Source: Planctomycetota bacterium
GTDB taxonomy: Bacteria > Planctomycetota > Phycisphaerae > Phycisphaerales > UBA1924
DNA: 64,000 nt
Assembly (NCBI GenBank): GCA_024280755.1
Contig: JAJRPN010000029.1
Coordinates: 1-64,000, forward strand
Direction: 5' to 3'
Part shown: positions 12,862 to 22,431 of the stretch, one piece after another
Position numbering within the stretch: the first letter of the stretch is position 1
Layout: each line of letters starts with the position of its first letter
Translations under genes and position numbers: made by a program
Notes under the pieces: generated by a model
Database searches by the model: none
What the model saw: the letters and a program-made list of their open reading frames with translations, nothing else
What the model was told of the DNA's origin: nothing

Positions 12862-14520
12862 ATGACCATTTCGAGCCCAAAGCAAACACTACAAAATCTA
12901 CTCGACTTCCGTGCCGCCGTAAGCGCAGCCCCACTCAAGCTCCTCTGCCTCGCAGGAGCCCTCACCCTCACGCCATCCTTCGCACTTGCCCAAGATGCCC
13001 CAGATTCCTATTGGACCCAGTTTGTCCCAAGCACCGACACACGCCTCGTCTTTGTCTCAAGCACCCGAGGCAACGACTCCAACACCGGGCTCAACCCCAA
13101 CTCACCTGTAAAAACACTCGCCAAAGGCTACGCACTCCTCCGCGATGGACACCCAGACTGGATGCTCCTCAAAAGAGGTGATGTCTGGAACGAACCACTT
13201 CCACGATGGAACAAAAGCGGCAGAAGCGAATCAGAAATGATGATCGCCGGAGCCTACGGCGACGACCCCGCCCGCCCACAAATCCGACCAGAAGGCGGAT
13301 CCAAAGCAATCAACATTATTGGCAGCACCGCCATCGAACATGTCGCCTTCGTCGGCATGCACCTCGAACCACGAACACGCGCCGACGACCAAGCCGGCAC
13401 CGGAATCCTCCTGCTCAAAAGTTCCGACAACATCCTCTTCGAAGATCTCTACATCACCGGATTCAAAGACAACTTCAATCTCCAAGCCTTTAACGGCTCA
13501 ACCGTAGAAGACATCACCATCAACGGCTGCATCTCAGTCGACGCATGGTCACTCGCAGGGCATTCACAAGGGCTCTTTGCCAGCGGAATCAACGGACTCA
13601 CCATTGAAAACTCCGTCTTCGATTCCAACGGCTTTAGTGAATCGCGTAACGCCGAACCAACCATCTACAACCACAACATCTACATCCAAACCGGAAACCA
13701 AAATGTTGTCGTCCGTGGAAACATCATCGCCGACGGCTCTTCACATGGCATCCAACTCCGCTCCGGCGGCATCATCGAAGACAACCTCTTCGTGCGAAAC
13801 CCAATCGCTATCCTCGTCGGCGGGGGCACTCACCCAACCGAAGGTGGCGTTGCAGGCGAAGTCCAACGAAACCTCGTCATGTACGGCCGAGATATTGACC
13901 CAGAGCAACCTCGCGGCTGGGGCATCGACATCACCAATGTCAACCAAGCACTCGTCGCGGGCAATATCCTCTACTCTTCCGTCAACACTATCAATGTCTT
14001 CGCTATCAATCTGCGTGACTACCGATCCGACAGCTTTGGACTCACCAATGTGCTCGTAGAAGACAACACAATCGTCGGATGGCACGGCGGGATCAACATC
14101 GGAGCACCTGGTGCACAATCCGTCTACGAAAACATCCGCATCGAAGACAACACAATTTTTCGAGATCTGAACGATTCAAACAAATCCCTCATGTATGTCT
14201 GGGATCTCGATCACGAATCGGTCTCTATCGAAGGCAATCACTATAACTATATCGGGATGAATCCCGGCCCATTCCGCGACGGCACACTCGATATGAATGT
14301 CGAATCATGGGAATCAACCGTTGATTCATCTGGCTTATATAACCCGATCGACACCCTTCCAGGCGGCCTTGGACTCGATGCATACCTTACATACCTTGGA
14401 CGCTCAGGTAATGCCGACGACTTCATGACCATGGCACGAAACCTCTCAAGGCAAAACACCGATCCCGACATCCGCCCGTACGCTGTGTACACTTGGCATC
14501 TAGAACAACTCGCCAATTAA
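12862..14520 (+). CDS. Secreted right-handed beta-helix protein
   Basis: The 552-residue protein starts at an ATG with AGGAGGAAG just upstream. The first 44 residues form a signal peptide (hydrophobic LLCLAGALTLTPSFALAQ, cleavage after AQ). Mature N-terminus: the LVFVSSTRGNDSNTGLNPNSPVKTL segment typical of the opening of pectate-lyase-like beta-helix proteins. Residues of about 140-430 contain repeated short strands with stacked Asn/Ile positions (for example ENSVFDSNGF, VVVRGNIIADGSSHGIQLRSGG), as in PbH1 repeats. Such proteins bind or cleave acidic polysaccharides. It precedes a glycosyltransferase and an O-antigen ligase-like gene on the same strand, so a role in processing the exported polysaccharide is a reasonable inference. 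The exact substrate cannot be read from sequence. Confidence 0.85.
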   Translation: MTISSPKQTLQNLLDFRAAVSAAPLKLLCLAGALTLTPSFALAQDAPDSYWTQFVPSTDTRLVFVSSTRGNDSNTGLNPNSPVKTLAKGYALLRDGHPDWMLLKRGDVWNEPLPRWNKSGRSESEMMIAGAYGDDPARPQIRPEGGSKAINIIGSTAIEHVAFVGMHLEPRTRADDQAGTGILLLKSSDNILFEDLYITGFKDNFNLQAFNGSTVEDITINGCISVDAWSLAGHSQGLFASGINGLTIENSVFDSNGFSESRNAEPTIYNHNIYIQTGNQNVVVRGNIIADGSSHGIQLRSGGIIEDNLFVRNPIAILVGGGTHPTEGGVAGEVQRNLVMYGRDIDPEQPRGWGIDITNVNQALVAGNILYSSVNTINVFAINLRDYRSDSFGLTNVLVEDNTIVGWHGGINIGAPGAQSVYENIRIEDNTIFRDLNDSNKSLMYVWDLDHESVSIEGNHYNYIGMNPGPFRDGTLDMNVESWESTVDSSGLYNPIDTLPGGLGLDAYLTYLGRSGNADDFMTMARNLSRQNTDPDIRPYAVYTWHLEQLAN

Positions 14521-14560
14521 CACAATCGCAAACTCATATGAAGAGTGGAGTGAATGATTC

Positions 14561-15892
14561 ATGCCCAAACTGCCACGCGTGCTCCTAATTGCCGAAGCAG
14601 CAAACCCCACCTTCACGAGCGTGCCGCTTGTCGGATGGTCAATGGCCCAAGCACTCCTCCGAGTCACCGACGGCCACCTCGTTACCCAAATCCGTAACAG
14701 ACAAGCAATCATCGATTCAAATCTCATCTCCAACGATCAGTTCACCGCAATCGATTCCGAACGCGTCGCTAAACCAGTCTACCACTTTGGAAGACTCCTC
14801 CGCAAGACCGGGCTCGGTTGGACTGCAACCACCGCACTCGCTTCCATCTCCTACTACTACTTTGAATATCTCGTCTGGAAAAAATACAAGAAGGCTATCC
14901 AGGCCGGCGAATATGATGTCGTCCACCGAATCACACCGCTCAGCCCCACTATCCCAAGCCCATACCTTGCCAAAAAATGCGCCAAAGCGAACATCCCATT
15001 CGTCATCGGTCCACTCAACGGCGGCGTCCCCTGGCCCGCAGGCTACGACAATGTCCGACGAAAAGAAGGCGAATGGCTCTCCTACGCACGCGATCTCTAC
15101 AAAGTCCTCCCCGGCTATCGCGCAACAAGAAAATACGCCAAAGCAATCATCACCGGCTCATGGGCAACAAGAAAACAAATCGCTGCCCCCTACCAAAGCA
15201 AATGCGCCTATATCGTCGAAAACGCAATCGACCCCACCCGCTTTAACGCCAAAGAACCCCAACCAATTACCACCCCCATCAAAGTCGCCTTCATCGGACG
15301 CCTCGTCCCCTACAAAGGTGCCGACATCGTCATCGAAGCGGCTGTAGATCTTCTCAAAGAAGGCAAACTCGTCATCAACATCTTCGGCGACGGGCAAGAA
15401 ATGCCCGCACTCAAAGCACTCTGCGAAAAACACAATGTCACAGAGTTCGTCACACTCCACGGCTGGATCGAACACACACAACTCCAAGAACACCTCGCAA
15501 AGAACGATGTCCTCTCCTTCCCAAGCATCCGCGAGTTCGGTGGAGGCGTCGTCCTCGAAGCAATGGCAATGGGGCTCGTCCCCATCGTCGCCGACTATGC
15601 CGGACCAGGAGAACTCGTTACCGACGATATCGGGTTCCACCTACCCATCGGCCCAAGAGACCAACTCGTCACCAGCCTCCGCAAAGTCTATCAAACCATC
15701 ACCCAAAGCCCAGACGAACTCCCAGCCATGCGCCAAGCCGGGCTCGATCGCATCAATCAACACTTCACCTGGGATGCCAAAGCCCAAAAAGTCCTCGATG
15801 TCTACCGCTGGGCAACCGATCAAAGAGACACCAACCCAGAAACCGACCCCGATTTCCTAACATCACCCTCTCCGCTAAAAATCACTGACTAA
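14561..15892 (+). CDS. Glycosyltransferase, GT-B fold (family 4-like)
   Basis: Transfers a sugar from a nucleotide donor in assembly of a surface glycan. The 443-residue protein has a divergent N-terminal acceptor domain with two short hydrophobic helices near 95-115 and a GT4-type C-terminal donor domain: IKVAFIGRLVPYKGADIVIEA at about 247-267, IFGDGQE, and the E-x7-E nucleotide-sugar motif in EFGGGVVLEAMAMG at about 326-339. The ATG follows GGAG by about ten bases and lies 40 bases after the beta-helix gene, so the two are probably co-transcribed. Sugar and linkage are unknown. Confidence 0.9.
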   Translation: MPKLPRVLLIAEAANPTFTSVPLVGWSMAQALLRVTDGHLVTQIRNRQAIIDSNLISNDQFTAIDSERVAKPVYHFGRLLRKTGLGWTATTALASISYYYFEYLVWKKYKKAIQAGEYDVVHRITPLSPTIPSPYLAKKCAKANIPFVIGPLNGGVPWPAGYDNVRRKEGEWLSYARDLYKVLPGYRATRKYAKAIITGSWATRKQIAAPYQSKCAYIVENAIDPTRFNAKEPQPITTPIKVAFIGRLVPYKGADIVIEAAVDLLKEGKLVINIFGDGQEMPALKALCEKHNVTEFVTLHGWIEHTQLQEHLAKNDVLSFPSIREFGGGVVLEAMAMGLVPIVADYAGPGELVTDDIGFHLPIGPRDQLVTSLRKVYQTITQSPDELPAMRQAGLDRINQHFTWDAKAQKVLDVYRWATDQRDTNPETDPDFLTSPSPLKITD

Positions 15893-15898
15893 ACCCAA

Positions 15899-15933
15899 AT
15901 AAAGTGCCAATAAAGTACCGATAGAGTGCCGAT
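15899..15933 (+). repeat. 11-bp tandem repeats upstream of the O-antigen ligase-like gene
   Basis: Three head-to-tail 11-mers (AAAGTGCCAAT, AAAGTACCGAT, AGAGTGCCGAT) followed by a partial fourth lie between the glycosyltransferase stop and the next gene. They could be an operator for a helically phased protein or a slippage-prone tract. I cannot tell which. Confidence 0.6.
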
Positions 15934-15977
15934 AGAGAGACAAACAACACGCCTCACAATCACATCGCCACTCACCA

Positions 15978-17366
15978 ATGACCCCCAACGCCTTCGCCAC
16001 CGTCGTCCTCCTTGCCTGGCCTTTGGCTATGGGCTTTCTCTCTATCCTCCTCCCAGTCAGAAAAGTCGTCATCCTCTCCATCATCGGCGGCAACCTCTTC
16101 CTCCCACAAACCGGAATCGCTCTCCCCGGGTTCCCAAACTACACCAAACCACTCGCCGCCGGACTCGGCGCACTGCTCGCGGCCCTCATCCTCGCAGCAC
16201 CAAAGCTCTTTTCCTGGAAACCAAAGCTCATCGACATCTTCTTCTTCGCCTTTCTCGTCGCTCCGGGCATCAGCTCAGTGATGAATGGGCTGGGCGCATG
16301 GGATGCAACCGCCGTAACCATCAACCGCTTCCTCGAATGGGGCGTCGCCTACTGGATCGGACGCGCACTCTTCCAAGACCAAGACGCAATCAAAGAAATC
16401 GCAATCGGCTTTGTACTCGGCGGCATCGCCTACGCCCCCCTGTGCATCTGGGAATCGGTCATGAGCCCACAGCTCAGCCATCAAATCTACGGCTTCCGCC
16501 CATCAGATTTCGGAATGACCAGACGAATGGGCGGCTGGCGACCAATGGTCTTCATGCAGCACGGGCTCGCTGTCGGCGCATGGATGGCCTCGGCAGCACT
16601 CGTCGCATGGATCCTCTTTCGATCAAAGGTCATCACCAAAGTCGCATCAATCCCCATGAGTGTGATCGCTCTCGGGCTCGTCGTCGTCACCATCGGGCTC
16701 CGTTCAACCGGCGCCGCCCTCTTGCTGATCGGGCTCATCGCCGCCGTCGAGTTCGTCCACGCCACCAAACTCAAAATCGCACTGCTCGTCCTCATCCTCC
16801 TCCCCACCGGCTACATCGGCATGCGAACACTCGGGTGGGAAGGACAAGAAATGATCCAAGCCGCTGCAATCTTCGGCCCAGATCGAGAAAGCTCGCTCGC
16901 GATGCGCCTCGAAAACGACACCATCATCGTCGAACGAGCAATGCAACGCCCAGTCTTCGGCTGGGGCGGCTGGGGAAGATGGCGCGTCCGCGACGATGCA
17001 GGTGTAGACATCACCGTCTCCGATAGCTGGTGGGCGATCCTCGCAGGTACCACCGGATTGTTCGGGCTCGTCGCCGCCTACGGCACATTCGTCGCCCCAC
17101 TCTTCATACTCATCAAACGCAAAACGCAGAAACAAATTTTCGCAGGCACCCAAGCTGCGGGCTGGGCCATCGGGTTCGCCCTCCTCCTCTTTGTCCTCGA
17201 TACCCTCGCCAACGCCATGCCCAACACTTCCTTCATGCTCGCCGCCGGCGCCATGTCCTCCTTCGTCGTCAATAAACAGTTCAAAGCACGGCCCACTCAA
17301 CAGCACCCAAACCCGCAGTCAGATACCAAGCCACAACGAAAAAAACCAATCGTCGATCTCCGCTAA
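15978..17366 (+). CDS. O-antigen ligase/polymerase-like integral membrane protein
   Basis: The 462-residue protein is almost wholly hydrophobic with about 10-12 membrane spans and no signal peptide. A large loop between about residues 290 and 345 carries RESSLAMRLENDTIIVERAMQ and RPVFGWGGWGRWRV, which resembles the periplasmic loop of the Wzy_C/WaaL superfamily (Arg residues and a G-W-G motif). These enzymes polymerise or ligate undecaprenyl-linked glycans at the outer face of the inner membrane. Preceding genes (glycosyltransferase, secreted beta-helix protein) fit a polysaccharide export locus. The ATG lacks a clear ribosome site. Confidence 0.82.
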   Translation: MTPNAFATVVLLAWPLAMGFLSILLPVRKVVILSIIGGNLFLPQTGIALPGFPNYTKPLAAGLGALLAALILAAPKLFSWKPKLIDIFFFAFLVAPGISSVMNGLGAWDATAVTINRFLEWGVAYWIGRALFQDQDAIKEIAIGFVLGGIAYAPLCIWESVMSPQLSHQIYGFRPSDFGMTRRMGGWRPMVFMQHGLAVGAWMASAALVAWILFRSKVITKVASIPMSVIALGLVVVTIGLRSTGAALLLIGLIAAVEFVHATKLKIALLVLILLPTGYIGMRTLGWEGQEMIQAAAIFGPDRESSLAMRLENDTIIVERAMQRPVFGWGGWGRWRVRDDAGVDITVSDSWWAILAGTTGLFGLVAAYGTFVAPLFILIKRKTQKQIFAGTQAAGWAIGFALLLFVLDTLANAMPNTSFMLAAGAMSSFVVNKQFKARPTQQHPNPQSDTKPQRKKPIVDLR

Positions 17367-17400
17367 TTAAAAACACCTGGCGAATATTCACCAGGCATGT
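17366..17400 (-). terminator. Terminator between convergent genes
   Basis: The stem CCTGGTGAAT / ATTCGCCAGG (minus strand) is followed by GTGTTTTT, forming an intrinsic terminator for the minus-strand gene at 17426. On the plus strand the same stem lies just past the ligase-like gene but lacks a T-run. Confidence 0.75.
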
Positions 17401-17425
17401 GTTCTGTAATCGAAACTTTTCAGTC

Positions 17426-19270
17426 TCAACGACGCGTTAAAACCAGCCGCATCTCACGATCCACAGCCCCGTCGAGCCCCTGCTCATACGCTCGCTCGAT
17501 CATCCGCAACGCCGGGCCATCGCGTCCCTCTGCCTGCATCAGCACCGCGACGGTAAGCCACACGCTCGCCGACGGATTCCGATGTCCCCAACCAACAACA
17601 TCGATCACCGAATCACGCAAGAGTCGAGACGAATCTTCAAACACACTCACAGGCACCGCGCTCGTCGCCAAAGACGGATCCATCGAATACGCATAACTCA
17701 CCAACGCAACCCCATCGCCACGATCCCCAGCACGAATCTTCGCAACCCCAAGCTCGCGCACCGCCAACCAATCGCTAGGATACTCACTCAGATGCGAACG
17801 ATACGCTTCGATCGCTATATCAGGCTCGCCAAGCGACATCTCTAAACGCGCCACTTCCAAAGCAGACATCGGCATCGCCTGAGGCAACTCCCCCGCACCC
17901 ATCGGCCCCTGATCCATCGAACTCGTGCTGTATGAAGGGTCCGAACTCAGATCGCCCCCGCTGCCATAAATCGCCGAGTTGTATTGCCCGCCGCTCGAAT
18001 AGTTCCACCAAGAATACGAATACCCAGACCGAGATCCATACCACCCATACCAAGGCGACGCCCCCCAATAATGCCCGCCCCACCCATACCAATACACCGA
18101 GCGATACCCATTGGTACATACATAATCTGTATACCCATCCCCGTCATAATCCCCATACAAATACCACCACCCATTCGGGCTCGATCGATTCGTATAGAAG
18201 TTAAAGTTGATATCAATGTTCCAAGAATCATGATGGTCATTATGATAATCGTCGTGATGATCATCATAGTGGTCATCGTGATGCCCACCGTCATGGCTCC
18301 CGCCACCCGAAGCATCACCATCATCAAACCCATCATCCGCCGAGTCCATCTTCGAACCGGCATTACTCATCCCATTGCCATTGCCACCTCGCCCGCGCCC
18401 AAGAATAAAATCGCGCTGCGCCGTATCAATCTTAAACCCAACCGGGGCCTCATCAACACTCACCACAGGCGACACCCGCACCGCCGACGAACCCTTCTTC
18501 TGTACCCCCTTCGATACGCGCCCATTGGCACCCAACCCAACACTCGGACGAACCCCAGGCTGCCCACTCTTCGTGCCATTGGGATTCGTCCGAACCCCAG
18601 GCTCCCGAGGCGATCCAACCCCCGAAGAGTTCTTCACCGACCGCGTCGAACGAACCACACTCTTCGAATCTGGCCGAACAGCATTCGGCTGAACACTCGG
18701 ATTCGTCTTAGGCTGTGTACTCGGATTTGCCTTTGGAGTTCTCTTTGGAGCCGTCTTTGGTTTCGAACTCGGCTTCGAACTCGGTCTCGCCGATCGTGTC
18801 CCCGGCCGAGTCGCTGGTTGTGTTGACGGTCGCGATGCAGGCCTACTTGATGGCCGAGTCGCAGGCCTCGTTGCCGGTCTCGTTGCCGGTTTAGTTGCCG
18901 GTTTAGCCGCAGGCTTCGCCTTGGGACGAGATGCCGGCTTGGGCTTCGCCTTCCTCGGCGTCGCCTTTCGAGGAGCCGCCTTCCTTGGAGTTGTCTTTTT
19001 CGGTGTCGCTTTTCTCGGAGCAGCCTTCCGCGGTACAGCCTTCCGCGCAGGTGTCTTTCGTGGCGTTGCCTTTTTCGCAGGTTCCTTCTTCGCCGGTGCT
19101 GCCGACTTCGCAGGCCCAATGATCGAAACCAATTGGGCCTCTCCAGCAATCACCCCAGAACCAACAGCCCCGAACACGGTACCACACGCAATCACCACGC
19201 AAAGACCCAGTCCCATCAATCGTCCCTGCTTATTCACATTCACACTCTGATTCATTTTGCGCTGCATCAT
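17426..19270 (-). CDS. Exported low-complexity protein: Lys/Pro/Arg repeats, His/Asp tract, C-terminal TPR-like domain
   Basis: I do not recognise the whole protein (614 residues). The N-terminus has a hydrophobic signal segment (about 17-40). Residues 55-200 consist of short A-K/R-K/R-P repeats (PAKK, TPRK, KPATRPA) that resemble the tails of linker histones. Residues of about 327-350 form a His/Asp tract (HDDHYDDHHDDYHND), a likely metal-binding stretch. Then follows a Tyr/Trp/Gly-rich region (360-430) and a helical C-terminal part (about 465-614) with LEVARLEMSLGEPDIAIEAY, like a tetratricopeptide unit. A double ATG follows AGGAG. If exported, the basic region may bind polyanions such as the surface polysaccharide; this is speculation from composition. 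Confidence 0.85.
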   Translation of the reverse strand: MMQRKMNQSVNVNKQGRLMGLGLCVVIACGTVFGAVGSGVIAGEAQLVSIIGPAKSAAPAKKEPAKKATPRKTPARKAVPRKAAPRKATPKKTTPRKAAPRKATPRKAKPKPASRPKAKPAAKPATKPATRPATRPATRPSSRPASRPSTQPATRPGTRSARPSSKPSSKPKTAPKRTPKANPSTQPKTNPSVQPNAVRPDSKSVVRSTRSVKNSSGVGSPREPGVRTNPNGTKSGQPGVRPSVGLGANGRVSKGVQKKGSSAVRVSPVVSVDEAPVGFKIDTAQRDFILGRGRGGNGNGMSNAGSKMDSADDGFDDGDASGGGSHDGGHHDDHYDDHHDDYHNDHHDSWNIDINFNFYTNRSSPNGWWYLYGDYDGDGYTDYVCTNGYRSVYWYGWGGHYWGASPWYGWYGSRSGYSYSWWNYSSGGQYNSAIYGSGGDLSSDPSYSTSSMDQGPMGAGELPQAMPMSALEVARLEMSLGEPDIAIEAYRSHLSEYPSDWLAVRELGVAKIRAGDRGDGVALVSYAYSMDPSLATSAVPVSVFEDSSRLLRDSVIDVVGWGHRNPSASVWLTVAVLMQAEGRDGPALRMIERAYEQGLDGAVDREMRLVLTRR

Positions 19271-19350
19271 ATTCTCCTATTCTGTTCTATCCGTCCTTTA
19301 CAACACCGCCAAGCCAACACAACCCCCGTGTTTCCCGCTATGCTCGTTCC

Positions 19351-19983
19351 ATGAAGATCACTTCCAAAGCATCAGTCTCCGCCGCCCTCATCCTCGCACT
19401 CGCTGCGATCAACCCCCTCGCAGGCTGCAATGCCATCAGAGGCGGTGGCGGCTCGGGAGGCTCATCAACAATCCACTCCGATGCAAACGAGAAAACACTC
19501 AAAGCATCGTTTAAAACCAAGGCCTACACCTTCCACGATGACAACACCGCCGACATATACCTTACCGACCTCACCGATACAGAACTGACAGCCTTCTTCG
19601 CGCCAGACGCAAATTGGTCACAAATTTCGGGCACACTCGTCCAAATCCACCTCTTTTTAGATCCAAAACCCGGCAAAACACCAATCGAGCACACCGCTGC
19701 AACCGCATCAATCCGCTATGCAATCATCGCCCAAGGCGAAATCGGCATCTACGACGGCGCAGGATTCATGCTCCCAGGGTCAAAACCAGGCAAAGGCTCA
19801 ATCGACGGCACCATCCACTCGGCGCCCCTCCGGCTCACCCGCGCAACCCCAAACTTCACAGACCTCTTCGAAGCGGCCAAAATCACCATCGAGTTCGATG
19901 CCAAACAAAACGACCCAAACGCCGCAGAACTCCGCGCACGACTCGACGCCATGGCTGCAAAAGCAATGCCCGTGCATGACTAA
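19351..19983 (+). CDS. Lipoprotein of unknown function
   Basis: The 210-residue product starts with a lipoprotein signal peptide: hydrophobic core AALILALAAI and lipobox LAGC with Cys26 as the lipidated residue, then a Gly/Ser linker (RGGGGSGGSS). The remaining 165 residues look like one beta-rich domain (KASFKTKAYTFHDDNTADIYLTDL, then TIHSAPLRLTRA). I recognise no family. It is divergent from the low-complexity protein (80 bases apart) and convergent with the dockerin protease. Confidence 0.8.
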   Translation: MKITSKASVSAALILALAAINPLAGCNAIRGGGGSGGSSTIHSDANEKTLKASFKTKAYTFHDDNTADIYLTDLTDTELTAFFAPDANWSQISGTLVQIHLFLDPKPGKTPIEHTAATASIRYAIIAQGEIGIYDGAGFMLPGSKPGKGSIDGTIHSAPLRLTRATPNFTDLFEAAKITIEFDAKQNDPNAAELRARLDAMAAKAMPVHD

Positions 19984-20040
19984 TCACACACGGGCATCGA
20001 GTTCTCTAACAATCAACTTTCTATAAATCTACTCGATCCC

Positions 20041-22233
20041 TTACGGACACCCATCGCTAAACGCGGTGAGGAACGCAGAGATATCGAAGAAGTTCAACAC
20101 GCCATCGCCCGTAAAGTCCGCAGCCAAATCGCCCGCACTAAACGCACTCAAGAACGCCGAAATATCAAAGAAGTTCAACACGCCATCGCCCGTAATATCG
20201 GCAATACACGATGCATCACACACCTCGCTCGATATCGCAAACGCATCGACCCCACCCTCAACCGTAGAGTTGCCCCCGCCGTCGGCGACAACAATCCGAG
20301 CACGGAATGCAAGGTTCAGGTTCACATAGTCCTCGATGGCATACTCAACATCTTGCCAACCATTCGTGTTGGTCAATGTCTCGACATCCGTCCAGAATGC
20401 GCCAGCAGAATCCGTAAACGAAATCGTCATCGTGTCGCCCGCAGAACCAAACATCCACAACGACATCCGAAGCACTGGAGATTCAATCCCAGTCAAATCC
20501 GCCAAAGGCGAAATCAGCGTCACATCACCGTTGTCCACATCGACACCAAAGTTGTTCGCGGTTACATAGCACTTGTCAGAGCCGTCGGCGTCCGAAGCAG
20601 GATCACCAAGGTTGTGATCCGCAGGAATCGTCCGCTCCCAGCTCCCCGCGCTCGCATTCGAAATCACCTGCCAGCCGGTGTTCGTCTCAAAGTCATCTTC
20701 CATCACAACAGTCAACGCATCAAGCGAAACAGTCGCAAACGCGCCGCTCGCACCCAAAGCAGGAACCGTAATCACCAATCCCTCCTCGTCCTCAATCGAG
20801 AAGTAGTACGACACAACAGCACCACAATCGATCGCTCCAAACATCCCCTCATAGTTCCCACCAGCGCTCATCATCGCACTGCCAACAAACCCACTGCCCG
20901 AGTCCACAAACATCATCGGAGTCCCCACAACTGTGTGCCCCTGAAGATTATTAATCACCAAGGTCACCACATCGCCGCCCAAAGGATCAATATGCGTTGG
21001 CTCAAGCAAGATCGAAGCCTGAATCGAACGAGGCTCACAAATCCCCATCGGATTCGCCAACGCTGCCTGCAATCCACTGTTAAACAAACTAGTCCCCTGG
21101 TTCGAGCCCCCGCTGCTCCCACAACCCGCATTCGTATGAATCCCAATCGCCGTGTTGTTCGAGTCATCAAGAATCACCGACCCAGAGTTCCCCCCGGTCG
21201 TGTCCGTCTGATACCGAACCGTATTCCCACTAATGCTCGCCAAAGGCCCAACATGCGTCTTCTGCACACCATTCCAAGTCCCAGACACCGGCGATGAAAC
21301 AGTCCCATACCCAGTAATCCGAATCGGACGACCATCAACCGGAGGCATCGAGCCCGCAAGCGTATGCGTAGCGCCCTGCGCCAACCCAGGCGCAAGCCCA
21401 GTCGTCGAGTTATCAAAGGTCCCGAAGTACGCCCAGTCATTACCAATAAAAATACTCGATGATCGCTGCACCGATGCACCATCAATCACATACTGATCCG
21501 AAGGCGGCGGGTTCCGATACCCTCCACCACCACTCGACAAAGGCACATTAAACTGCATCACATTCCCGCCCGATGGCGAACAATGCGATGCCGTCAAAAA
21601 ACAACTCCCGTGCTCACTAAACAACCAAGCACTACATCCGATCGGCATCAATCGACCATCACGCGCATCGCTCGACAACACACGATCATCAACCGTAAAA
21701 CAAATCGAACGCTCGCTCGACACAGGAGCCGATGCCTGCACACCGACAACCTGCACCCGGTTCATCTGGCTCGACACATTCGGATACGCCATCAACTCGA
21801 CAAGCACCGCACCACCATTAAAATACGCACTCGTGTTGCCCCACTCAACAATCGACTCCGCATCAAGATACTGCTCATACCCATCTTCAAGCGAGCTCAC
21901 CCGGATATAACTCTCACGAACCCGCTCGGTCGATTTAGCAAGCACAACCTGCCCAAACCGCAGACGAACCCACTCGGCGTCGTCAATCTCAACAACCTGC
22001 GACCATACCGGAACCTGTGCTGCACGCAAAGATTCAGAAACATCCGCAGGATCAATCCGCACCAGTCCAGAGTCCGCAGCCGCCGCCATCTCCCGATAGC
22101 TCGCCACCTCATCCTCATACACACCGATCTTGTCGACCTGCACATCATTCTGGACAACAACTTGTTCAATACCACCACTGGCCAAACCAGCAGCACACGA
22201 CAACGACAGCCCGAAAGCACACACAAAATTCAT
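20041..22233 (-). CDS. Secreted trypsin-like serine protease with C-terminal GC-type dockerin
   Basis: The 730-residue protein has a signal peptide (first 20 residues), a spacer, and a chymotrypsin-fold domain at about 175-395 with the full triad: His217 in FLTASHCS, Asp266 in GNDWAYF and Ser350 in TGGNSGSV. A second region (about 410-510) is beta-rich, a jelly-roll-like region (about 515-665) follows, and the last 50 residues are two EF-hand-like repeats (ITGDGVLNFFDISAF, FTGDGVLNFFDISAF) ending GCP. The latter is the anchoring or sorting domain common in Phycisphaerales. It should act outside the inner membrane. Its C-terminus is nearly identical to that of the zincin at 32181, so both probably use the same sorting route. 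Confidence 0.93.
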   Translation of the reverse strand: MNFVCAFGLSLSCAAGLASGGIEQVVVQNDVQVDKIGVYEDEVASYREMAAAADSGLVRIDPADVSESLRAAQVPVWSQVVEIDDAEWVRLRFGQVVLAKSTERVRESYIRVSSLEDGYEQYLDAESIVEWGNTSAYFNGGAVLVELMAYPNVSSQMNRVQVVGVQASAPVSSERSICFTVDDRVLSSDARDGRLMPIGCSAWLFSEHGSCFLTASHCSPSGGNVMQFNVPLSSGGGGYRNPPPSDQYVIDGASVQRSSSIFIGNDWAYFGTFDNSTTGLAPGLAQGATHTLAGSMPPVDGRPIRITGYGTVSSPVSGTWNGVQKTHVGPLASISGNTVRYQTDTTGGNSGSVILDDSNNTAIGIHTNAGCGSSGGSNQGTSLFNSGLQAALANPMGICEPRSIQASILLEPTHIDPLGGDVVTLVINNLQGHTVVGTPMMFVDSGSGFVGSAMMSAGGNYEGMFGAIDCGAVVSYYFSIEDEEGLVITVPALGASGAFATVSLDALTVVMEDDFETNTGWQVISNASAGSWERTIPADHNLGDPASDADGSDKCYVTANNFGVDVDNGDVTLISPLADLTGIESPVLRMSLWMFGSAGDTMTISFTDSAGAFWTDVETLTNTNGWQDVEYAIEDYVNLNLAFRARIVVADGGGNSTVEGGVDAFAISSEVCDASCIADITGDGVLNFFDISAFLSAFSAGDLAADFTGDGVLNFFDISAFLTAFSDGCP

Positions 22234-22431
22234 GGTTTTTCCTATCCGTTTAAGCTCTATTGAAAGCCATTGAGTTCGTCATATCACTTCACGCACAATC
22301 AGCAAAGCCACATGCCGCCGACCGGGCGCGAATGTACCTTGGGCCGACTCACCCGATCAAAATAACAGAACTCGGCCCCGCCTACAAGCCAAATCACCTC
22401 AATTCACCCATTCAACTTGCTAATTTCCAAC

